Below are positions 23,701-35,700 of a stretch of 64,000 nucleotides of DNA, piece by piece. This stretch comes from Aplidium turbinatum (Eukaryota > Chordata > Ascidiacea > Aplousobranchia > Polyclinidae): NCBI GenBank assembly GCA_918807975.1, contig OU964923.1, positions 7,874,001 to 7,938,000 of the forward strand. The letters are read 5' to 3'. Each line of letters starts with the position of its first letter. The first letter of the stretch is position 1. Made by a program: the position numbers and the translations under genes. Under the pieces are notes generated by a model. That model was not told where the DNA came from and made no database searches. It saw nothing but the letters and a program-made list of their open reading frames with translations.

Positions 23701-26700
23701 GACCCAATGACCCAATTCTACGATAAATTGCGAAATTGGCACCTCTGATACCAGTTAGCAGTTTACTTGTTGCGCAATGCTGCAGTAATCATAAACAATA
23801 GAGTCCGTGTGACGTCTGCAATTTGTATTCGGTTCTATTTAATGGATTTGAGGCAATTTGGGAAAACCAACATCCTTGAATATGAGAGATAGCAACGAAA
23901 AGTGTGAAAGTATTGACAAATATTTATTTCACGTAAAGTTTTCGTATTGTCGTTTAAACTTTCAGCCATTCTACCCACCACTTGCTCTAATATGAGAATA
24001 GACGTCTTAAAATTCCTAATTGAACTGCATTCTAATTTTCAACTATTTGCGTTGAAAGTGCCAAGTTAGAACCTGTAATAAGTTTTGATGAACCGATAAA
24101 ACCGCATTTGATTATCCTGAAACATATTTTGCAAAATCTGGAACATCGCATTTGGAAAGCGATCAATGATAGCTTATTTTTTTAATTTATAAGCGGATTG
24201 TTTTCTGTTACTGAAGACAACGCCTGCTTGGATAAGACAATGCAAAGGAGACTCCGTCGATGGCCTAAAAAAAACAATTTCCTGCGCAAAGCAAAAGTGA
24301 ATTTTGAAAATAAGCCAAAAACGCATATTTCTGCGCTGTACGTGTACCTCCAATAAAATGAATCAGATAGACATTTTTTATTTGTTTGCAAATTATTGTT
24401 CTCGCAGCTTAGTTTGTATTATGTTACCAGAGCTTTTGCCTACACTTTTATGCCTCGTATGTCGTATCAATGTCGTACTTCTCTTACAAAGTTAAAACTT
24501 TTAGCTTTATAAATTTTCGATTACAGTTTATAGTTTAATGGTAAAATCATTAATTGCAGAGACCTTGTATGTAACACAAACTGACGTTTACAAATAAGCA
24601 ATTTAAATAAAACTTGCAATCGCACAGCTTGAAAGCGTAAAACTAAAAGCAATTAAAATGTGTGATAGCAAACTGTGAAAACTCGCCGCCGATTCATTAT
24701 CACCTAGGAAGTACAGAGTTACGTTTAGTCAAGCACAGAAATCGTCCATACATAAGAAATTTTGTGGTGATCTTAACTATATTTGTAACCGGCTGGTCGC
24801 TGCAGCAGATGAGGTTTATTGACCCAATCAGAAGGGAAGAATTTAACCCAGCTGAGAAAAAATTTGCAGGGGAATGTTTAAGAGATCAGGTTTTTCACAC
24901 CTCGCGACGTTATTTGTGAAAATCGCATTCGGGAAGAATCGGAAAGTGAATTTTGAAAAAGAAAATTGCGACAAAAGTTTAGTAAATAAGGTTTGCTTAC
25001 AAATTTTTGAATGCAACTTTTCAGGTAGCTACTTGTCAGATTTGTCAAAGTGGGTTGCTGGTATGCTTATGGATATTTCGACGTCGAATATGTTGAGGGT
25101 TGTGAGGAACCTGATTTACTAAACTTTTCCCCGCGAAACTTCTTTCAGCTGCGTTAAATCCTTCCCTCTGGTTGGTCAAAACACCCTATCTGCTGCAGCG
25201 ACCTGCAGATTACAAATACGCTAACCGTTGACATGGTGTCGACTTAGACGAAATGTCGCCTTATCCCGTGTCGAATTAGCCTGGCTGGATATGTACAAGA
25301 ACAGGCGTTCTGCTGGGACAAGGGAAAATATGTAGAGTTAAGCAAACCGTCGTTAGTATGTGTCGAATGAGTTTCAAACTTCCAATTCTAATGCAGTGGA
25401 CTCGACTCTACGCTTTTGGTTTTGCATTACTTGCTCATTGCGAAACAATTATATTCTAACCATTGCGCAACTATTGCGCAATCTGATCAACATTCTTAGA
25501 CCAGACGCAAACGATTTTTTCGACTTTTCTTTATCAGATTAGCAATTCAATTTTAAATTAGAAGCATTCAGCTTTACTCAGATCACAGCTTAACTTTCTT
25601 TACTATTGTAACTTTAATTGCTACACACAAAGCCTTTGAAAGTTTAGCCCAAGATCGTGGGCATTAAATTTTATAGGGCTTCTTACTCATTGAGATACCC
25701 AGACGTTACGTTTCAGCAAAATTGCTTTGAGATTGCTTTGATGTTAAAACGAATAGTATTATATTAAAAGAAATTTCAAGTCCAAACAAATTTTGGAAAT
25801 ATTTTCGTTTTTAACAAATGCATGTAATAAATTATTTGTAATATTGTGTTACTTTTGTTGATTACAACTTGTTGTTTCCACAACTTGTTGAAGTTAAATG
25901 ATAGAAATTTTGCAATTCCCACTTCTTCCTCTTGCATTCAATGGAATGTTATTGCGTTACACTGAAGAGCTAGTTCTTAGTCTAAATGTTTTGTCATAAA
26001 TCGCTTGTTTGTCGCCTTGATTCAAGACAGCTAGATTACCAATTAGATTTAGTATGATGTAATGTCCCGCTCTATGTTGGTAATTCGTTCTGTTAAACTA
26101 CATGACCATTACGTACCAGACCAAAACAACCACATGCCCTAGTTGGCTTTCAAACTGGCGACCATTCGAGCGTCAGCCCTACGTTCTCCACGCGGACACG
26201 TAGCGGACGATGACGTTTTTGTTTAGGTTGCGTCACTTTCTATCTCATTCTACCAATAAACAAAACAATGACTACAGCATTGTCAATGTGTATAATGTTA
26301 ATTGCAGGAAAATCGTCGGTTAGGTATTTCGTCCGGCTCTACAAACGGTATCCCCCAAGAGGCCCCGCCCCCGTACCAGGAGTGCGACACCTCCCGCAAT
26401 ATTGGAGATCTATCCGACTCAGGTGGCGTTCATTTTATGTGAAATTTTATAACCTGAAACTTAAACAATATTTCGTAGAGGTAGAAAGAGTTGAAGGGAA
26501 TTTTCAGCTAACCGTTGGTTCCTTTCTTACATGCCGTCAACCTAGCTAGACGCAGAAACATCGACGGATCAAAAATTAGGTTTATGTTAATTGGGTCACT
26601 GCGTAACAATGGAAGTTTGTTATCAGACAGGTAATCTTTTCAAATTAAACAGAGTTTATTTGTCTTACTTGGAATCCAACCATGCACCTAGTTAACCAGA

Positions 26701-29700
26701 AAACTCTATGAAGAGCACAGTTTGTGAGATAAATACAATAAATACATGTCTATGTCGTATCACAGTTGGATACCAGCACTGGACAACAATTACAGCGTCT
26801 CTCCCCCCAAAATAGGCACGTAATTTCAAATGTGCAAGTCGTTTCACAGAAAGATAACAATTATTAACCATGTTTTTAGCGCAGACTGCCGTTTATTGTT
26901 TTATCTTTACCCGTAGCCTAAATTGTAGCAAAAATCAGCAAAGTTATGTTATTTCCCCAGCAGACACACTTCGGCAACTAGAGGTAAACTCAGAGCTGCA
27001 AGTAGAGATGTAAAAAAACGTTTTTTTTTGTTTTTAAAAAAAAACGAGCTCGTTTTTTTTGTTTTTTATCGTTTTTTTTGTTTTTTATTCGTTTTTTTTG
27101 TTTTTTTTACCTATTTTGACATTAAATGGCACAATATGCAGCAATTAGGGTAAACTCATTGTAATAGCGTCTCTTTCAACAAAGAAGCAGTCTCATAACT
27201 CGTATAACTTACTTTAAATCAGACTATATGTCTGGTATAGGCCTATTTTTTCATTGCAATTTTGTAGATCCCAAGTCTCAACACACGAGCCATAAAGATT
27301 TCTCACTGTCTCAAATAGTAGTAACAGTGTCCTATGGTTGGCACATCTCAAGTATTGTCTGTAATTTGGTCGAGCCAGTTGTTAAATGCAGTACCACACT
27401 CGTGTACAGTTTCGAAGCCACCTGGGATTTTGGTTAATGGGCATGTTAAGACTAGGTGGTCAGTGTCCTGTTTTTCTACTTAACAAAGGCACTTTTGACC
27501 AGCACTCCACACCTTTTCCAGTACAACGCCAAGAGGTTGTTCCAGTTGATGTGCATTTGGTGCAAACTTGATGAAAATCACACAAGCGGTTCTCGAGTTA
27601 TAAGTGAAGTAACCTTAGCCACTAGGTGGCTTCATAGATAAGGAGCAATAGAAAAATGGCAATATCTCAAGAACCGCTCAACATATTTGGATAATTTTTA
27701 CCTCTACCCCATGTTTTCTGGGGTGGGCTATCTGTTTATGAACATTAAAACAAGTTTTGGCGACTACTTTTTCAGATAAAAAGAAATTAACCTCTTGTCG
27801 TTACGCACCAATAAAACCATGATGCGTAACTTTAAAAAAAATTTTTTTTTTTAATCGGGTAGAGGAAAGATTGATGAAAAGTTTGGCAAAAGCAGTGTTG
27901 TGCTAAAACCCCAACTTTTAGCCCAAATCACATTTAAATGTAGTGAAAGATGGAAGCATTTTGATGTTTTTTATTTTCCGTGAAGAGGTTCAATACTCCT
28001 TTGTGATGTCATAGTCATGTTTGTTTTCCCCTAATCACACCATTGTGCTGTCATAGACATTTTTAAAAGAAGTATGGTTGCACTTATCCATCCAAATTGA
28101 ACTACTGTAGTTTTCAGGACTTTGAGACTTTATCACTTTTCTGTTTTTGCCAAACTTTTTATCAATCTTTCCTCTGCCCAATAGAAAAAAAATTAAAGTT
28201 ACGCATCATGGTTTTATTGGTGCGTAACGACAAAAGGTCAATTCTCCTTTTTACTCCAGCGTAGTTCCCAAATAAAATAAGTTTTCATCTTTGATGTTTG
28301 TTTTGTATCTTTATCCTGCATTGCGGTAGCCTAATATGGGTAAAACTTTATTCTTGTCAGGAAAAGTATTATGAAGCATTTATTCACTATGGGAACACTG
28401 AGCAGTGCTGAAAAACTTCACTTTAAAGGGAAATTTTCTTCATTCATGGTTGGTAGTTACTAGCAATAGTTAACATGGGTGGTGGGCATTTGAAAGGAAC
28501 ATTAACCTAAACCTTTTCTGACAAATTCACTTACTTTTGACAGCTAAAAATATCAGTGATAAGATCTCTTGCATTATGTCACAAATGATCTGCAGGAAGC
28601 ATCAATAACAAAGTGTCTAAGACCTTACAACCACGAAAAGAATACTTCTGTTTCAACATTTATAAAGCATATACATCGTTGTTAAGCTATCAGTTAAAAA
28701 ACATGTTTAAACAAGCTATTGGCAATAGCTTGCATTAGTAAATTACCACAAACAAGGTAATGTGTGTTCTGAATACTGCCATCTTGTTTTTGCCAAAATT
28801 TCGTCAACCCATTGAGTGTGTACAAAAATAACCAGTAGGCCTACCGGTATACTAACATCGTAGGCTACCTTCCATAAAGGGCACTTCCATAAAAGGAAAA
28901 ATAAATTAACTCATCTACATTATGTCATGTATCAAATTGCATTAATTCAATGTTTGTCAGGTCTACTGCCACAAACATCCCTGAGAATGAAGAAGAAAGT
29001 GAAACAACGAAGGCTATAGGGCTATGCAAAAAACATATGCTGCTGCCAAGCACACACACTTTGGAATTTCAGCACACCAATAAAACCAATTTTACTAGTT
29101 TAATGTTTTTCAAGAGCACTATAATGAAACTAAGCTGCAAATTGTAAAAAATTTGCAACTTTTCCAGAAAAATATGAAAAAAACCAAAAAACGCGTGTTT
29201 TTTGGCCCAAGTTTTTTTTGAAAAAAACACGTTTTTTTTAAAAAAAAAAACGGTTCGTTTTTTTTGCATTTACAACTCTAGCTGCAAGTAACCGCAGGCG
29301 ACAGCTACTGTGGCGAACTTTCGCCCGGCATTAGCAATCCAGGACAAGTGCCAGATTTCAAGATGGACAAGCTTGTTCAGAGCTAGCATGTCAGAGAGTG
29401 CGACAGCTGTAGGTAAAGACTGACCGGACTTGCATGACAGATGTTCACAGCGTGTTGCAAAGTTACGCAACAGATGGAGGAAATGATTTCACGTTGACCT
29501 GTTAGTTTTACACCAAATCGTGTTTCAGAATTTGTCATCAGAAGCGATTCCCAGACAGTAAAATCCATCATTTTGTTGATTTTGTTGTCTCGGGATTTCG
29601 GTTCTTAGCGTCAATCTTTGTGATTTCAACCGGATTTTGGTGTTACATTTGCATCTTATTAATGAGAACCGCTAGATATAAATTTCTTCTGCTTGAGCTG

Positions 29701-32700
29701 TTACCGGCGATTGTGCAATGATTTTGCTAATTAGACCACGTCTTGTCATCTTGACAGTATTTTCCTTCGCAACTAACACTCTCTTAAACATTTTTTTTTG
29801 ACAATCGGATGGAACACTAAAGTTTAACATATTTCCTACTTGCTTGTATATCGTTTTGTGCTAACTGATTGTTTATGTTTTCTCGTTTACATGTTTTTGC
29901 CGTACATGCAATGGTGGATAAACTGTCTCTTGTCTTGCCAGCAGATGCTGTTAGACCTCACAACACTGAGAGATCGGCTATGACTGCATCTCCATGTTCT
30001 TCGAGTCAACAAAAAAGATTCCTAAAGTGTTATCGCTTGAACAGTAAGGAGTTTATGTATCTTCTAACAATAATAATTAGCTTTAGATAACACGTCAATG
30101 GCTTGTGCTGGTATTAGGATCAGTCACTTAACGTAGATCGACTAACCCAGAGTTTCTTAACCGTCTTTGTGCTCTTACCTCACGAAATTTCGTGAAATTT
30201 GTTCGTACCTCTTCTCTATAGTATACTATAGTATGAAACTATCCCACTAATTGCTGTGCAACAGTAACTTTTTGGTATATTAAGTGGAGTAGATATGAAA
30301 AGATAATTGAATATTTGAAGTTTCGAACATTTTTTGGAAAGCAAATAGTGGTAATAGATTACGATTTATTGGCAATTTGTTTCTCCATAAATATGCCGAA
30401 ATGGCCTTTAGTCTGACGACTTTTTTTCGTATCTCCAACCTTGGTGCTTTGCACCCCCAAGGGGTACACGTACCCTTGGTTAAGAACCTCGGGACTAACC
30501 GTAGACTTTTTTTAGACAATTTTCCCATTCATGTCGTCAACTATGAAGGAAATGCTTTGGTTTCCAGCGGAGAAATCTCGTCCTTGTTTCGACCCAAGGC
30601 CCGAGATTTATTGGTGCCGATGCTTTTATTGAAGGATCTTCATTTTGTTGAATTGACTCTGGCAAACGTTGACCAGCACGTCAAGCTGTTCGATGAACTT
30701 AAAGCGGAACAGGTTTGTAAACATATAGATTCTCTAGAATGTGCTATTGTATTTTTTCAATCATGTAAGTCGTTATTGAAAGTGTTCCACACAAAATGAA
30801 AGCGAAAATTCAGTGCATTCGGCAATTAGTCAATTCGAAGCAGCAGCGTTGACAGGGGAGTCCACAGAGCACTTTTGAAATCAGGCTCGGGATAATTTTA
30901 GGAGCCCTAAACCTTTTCAAGGGGCCCGAAAACATGAAGCAACCACAGCGTATTCTTTAGATATAGTGCGGTTTATTTTGCTTTGGGGCCCAAGGATCTC
31001 ATTGATACCGGGCCTAAAATATCCTTTGAACGGAATGGCCCGTTTCGGCTAGTCCGATTGGGCTGATCCGATTCGGCTAGTCTGATTCGGCTATTACCCT
31101 TTTCGGCTACAGCCCGATTCGGCTAGTCCGATTTGGCTGATCCGATTCGGCTAGTTCCCTATTGGGCTACAGTCTTTAGCGGTTAGTTCCCTATTCGGCA
31201 TTTTTTTGAAAATCCAACGATAATCCTTCTGTAATCCAACACAATCCAACATCGTTTCTTTCGCATTCCGACAAATTTAGCGAAAAATGTTTGAATTATT
31301 AAACTTCTTTTATAGTTGAAATTATCGAAGCTTTAGATGAGTGGGGTTTTGACTTAACCATTGAGATCTTAAAACTAAAAAGCGAATTAGATTTATTTTT
31401 GAACTATTACTGTTTGCTCAGATGAAATTGACATGTATCATGCGTCGCCGTCTGCATGCAAACTTAGAATATATTAGAATCCTCAACTATTACAAAATTC
31501 GAAATCCAACGACGCCTTCTATTTATTTACAGTAGAGAATTTTGTATTTTGATCTCGAAGCTTTAGGCTACGTTTACATGACGTTTCATTGCGCCCGAAA
31601 TGAAAGATTTCCATTTCGGTTCGTTTGGCGGACGCGTAATCTGTTTACACGCGGCGACCGAAGTGAGATTCATGGCGGTCTGGATTTCACATCGGTAGTT
31701 TTGACAGAAATGAAACCGATATCAAGTGGTTTCGGCTATGTAAACACGCCGCAATGAGATCCTAGCAATGAAATTAGCCCTAGTAGTTTGATTATAGTCA
31801 GTTAACTGGTAGTGTAATAATCTGTAGTGTAACACGTAAAAAGAACTTGAATATAACATAAATAAAATAGTTTTGTTTTTGAAGTCATAATAATAGAATT
31901 TTTCCACTGGTTTAGAATGTTGGTTGCGCTTTGGAACCAGCCATCTGCATGATATAGCCTATATTTTCAACTAGGACTAGTCTAGAATGTTGGCTGTTTT
32001 TTAGACTGAGCATAAAGGTTTATTGTCAATGTCATCTGTAATCATTTGAGACATGCATTGGACTGGTGCACTAGTAAAGAGCAAATAATTAGTCAATAAA
32101 TTAAGCTACCGTAGTCCATTCTTGAAGAACACAAGTAAATTATTGGCTCTGAACTTGTGATGTCAGTCTATTGACCCAAAAGAATTTTGAAAATACTTGT
32201 GATATTTCAGTAGTGGTTAATGTACCCTTTCCCTTTGGAATTGCACGTTTTATTGTAGAATCTATGTTGTTGTTTTTTTGGTAGAAGAACCAGCCTTATT
32301 TTCAGCGTACCCAGTAGCCTAGTTACAGGCGCGAAAATCACTCATGCGTAGAGGCTGTATTTCTTTCGCCCGAAACCAAAAGCCGCCGCAATGAGATGGC
32401 ACGTGAACAAAACTTTTTTCACGCCGCTTTGAGATTTCATTTCGGTCATTTTCATTTCGCCTATCATGTAAACGTAGCCTAAGATGAGTGGGGTTTAGAC
32501 CTAACCACTGAGATCATAAATCATATTTATCACACCGGCATAGGCGCCGACTTTTAATTTTGCACGGGGTGGCGGATAGCACAATATGGCAACCTAAAAA
32601 CTTTCAAACTGCATGTTTTTGTTTTTTACTAAGCGTATTTCGTAGATGCAATTGTCTTTTCACACCTGATTTGTAGCTCGATTATTTACAAAGCAACTTT

Positions 32701-35700
32701 ACAACAAACCACAGGAAGTATGTCGTGAATTTTATTGTTACGTTGTCGCTCCGACATTTAACATTTGGCAAAAGTATTTTTGCGAACGGCAGCTCTGTCA
32801 ATCCAACTGTTAATCAACTGGTCAAGTTGTAACCGTTAAGCTTCAGCTTGATAAACATTTAAAATTAGGATGTGGTTCTATCGCTGTTGCGTCATGGTAG
32901 ATCACAAGTAGGTTTTTATGCGCCTGAGTGCACTACTAAACGATCGCTCCGCCTCGCAGGTGGTGGAAGGCAACGATAAGTATATTTTCACAATGCAGAC
33001 CACGTTTGGAAGCATTAATGATCTTGTTTCATTGCTTGCAAATAGATCAAACAGTTGCGACAGTTGAACGCTTTTTCGGTGGCATCTTTAAGCTGAATAA
33101 AACTGGAATGTCGGGGAAAACTTTTACTGGACGACTTTTTGTAATTTTTTCTATGATGTAACAAGCAACTCCTAACTTATGTCAGACCAATAAATTCTCT
33201 CCTCAAACTTTTACAGGACAACTTTTCGTAATTTTTTCTATGATGTAACAAGCAACTCCTATGTAAGACCAATAAATTCCCGCCTCACAATTTGTCACGC
33301 ATTGACACGCAATATTACATTATTACTGCATGAAGTAGATAACAAAGTAGAAATTAAAGCAAGAAGTAGATGACAGTACACTCCAATTGAAATCGGAAAA
33401 TAATTCAAAATGCAAAATCTTGACTAATTGAAAAAGGTTGCTTTCATTATTGGGAATTGGCAGGGGGTGTAGCTTTCCTCGAATAGAATCATGTAAACGT
33501 GTAAATTTGCAGAACGTTAAAACTGCTACTTTACTAGGTGCACTTTTTAAATAAAACTCAAAAAGTTTCGAAAATTGCATTTTTTTTAATAAAATTTAAA
33601 AATAGATATTCATTTAGGAGGTGGAGCTATAAATCATCGAGATAATTTTATTTCCAAGTATTTTATAGCTGGCATAATTTATAGCGATATTATGAGCAGT
33701 TTAAAATTTTTCAAAAAAGATTTTTGAGGGAGGCAATGGAAAGATCGTATTTTATTGATTAATAAATCCCATTGTAAACCTAACAATTGTAACAATGACT
33801 TATGAAAAGTAACAAATAAAACGATCGCAACAACAAGGAAAAAACTCGTAGCCACGTGTTGCGTAATCTTCACGTAGCTTGCTTGATGTTACGCGAGTAT
33901 CATGCTTGTGACAAAAACAATCATTTTCTTCGCAATACTGTATTGGTTCACCTCTTGCTTTACGTTGACTTGAAGCGAAAACCAATGGTCAAAAAAAGAT
34001 TTAAACGTCCGTTCAAATTACATTTATTTGCAGTAAGTAATGTAACCTAAACGGGGTGGCTGCCATCATGCCATAGAGGTTATGGGGTGGCGTGGCTGGC
34101 CACCCCGTAAGTCGGCGCCAGTGGATGCATTAGACATTTGCATTTTTGTAATGATTTTCAAGCGAAACAGAAGTGTGCCAGAAGATTGCCAAAAAGTAAT
34201 AAGTAATAGCACAACGTCACTATCAAAGCAGTTGTAATTATTAGGGTAGGCCAGTCCGTGGTGCATTCCCAGGTCCAACGTCAATGCAGGTGAACAATGG
34301 TTGCGATTATTACAATTCAAGTACTTGACATTTCTTGGCACATTTTCTCAAATGATCAAAATATAGTCATCATAACACACATTATTACCTGATTTGTTGC
34401 CACACAAGTGTGGATGCGAGCCTTGCATTTCTCATCACGTCGGGAACAACGCCAGTATTTCTTAAGCCCGTCTGGACTATATTGAGCTAGTTGAAACATG
34501 TAGCCATCATGTAGAAAAACCTCACCTTTGCGCTGCGTACTAATCGATTCCTCTGCCATGATCAAGTAACATCAACTGAGAGTCTAACGAAGGAACTAAC
34601 CAAAGGAATTTCAGGTCATGTAACGCCGAAACCCAGGTTTACTCTAAACTGCCACTTAGGTTTTAACTTCATCTTTTATGGCAAACGCTATTTGGCAACT
34701 GTCTTTTTTTCATTGACACGTTTTGGCTGAGACTTCATCTCATTAACCCCTATTGGTAATCATGAAAACTGTTATTTTCATGTAAAACACATATTTTGAA
34801 CGAACCCAGACATCAAAACTCGTCATTTTTACATTGATTCAATGTCTGCAGACGTTGAATGAATGTAAAAATGACGGATTTTGCCGTCTGGGAAGGCACT
34901 CAAAGGTAAACACTGGATAAAATGCAAGAATGCAAAAGATACCATATTGTCGAATTAAAATACAAAATCCTCTAAATAACAGAAGAACCGGACATACATT
35001 TCTCTGTTATCATTTTTAATGTAAAAATTCCTTTTGTGGTCCCTTTGTCTGGAACAAATAAAAACTGTGCTGTTGAAATTTCCGATTGTAGTTTTGGTCT
35101 CAATCTCATCAACATGATTCGGAGTAAGCTGTTTGTTACGTAATTCACAAGGCTAATTGTTCTGTGGAGTGACCATTCTGTTGCTCCGGTTTTTTTTGGT
35201 AAAGTTATGAATATGGAACGTACCATATCACTAGGGATGTAACCGGTGTCATAAATATGATTTATGATCTCAGTGGTTAGGTCTAAACTCCACTCATCTA
35301 AAGCTTCGAGATCAACTATTGTGGAATAAAATACAAAATTCTCTACTGCAAATAAACAGAAGGCGTCGTTGGATTTAGAATTTTGTAATAGTTGAGGATT
35401 CTAATATATTCTAAGTTTGCATGCAGACGGCGACGCATGATACACGTCAATTTTATCTGAGCAAACATTGATAGTTCAAAAATAAATTTAATTCGTTTTT
35501 TAGTTTTAAGGTCTCAATGGTTAGGTCTAAACCCCACTCATCTAAAGCTTCGATGATTTCAACTATAAAAGAAGCGATATTACAACATTCTCTAAATAAA
35601 CAGAAGACGTCGTTGTCCATTTTATGTGAGCAAACAGTTAAATTTAATAGTTCAAACATTTTTCGCTAAATTTCATTTCAATTTGTTTTTCTTTGTCGGA

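Noticed and set aside
24662-24919. An 85-codon frame in TDRD5 intron 7 as an exon
   Set aside because: It crosses the end of the palindromic MITE at 24780-25218, and the TDRD5 exons on either side join in phase without it.
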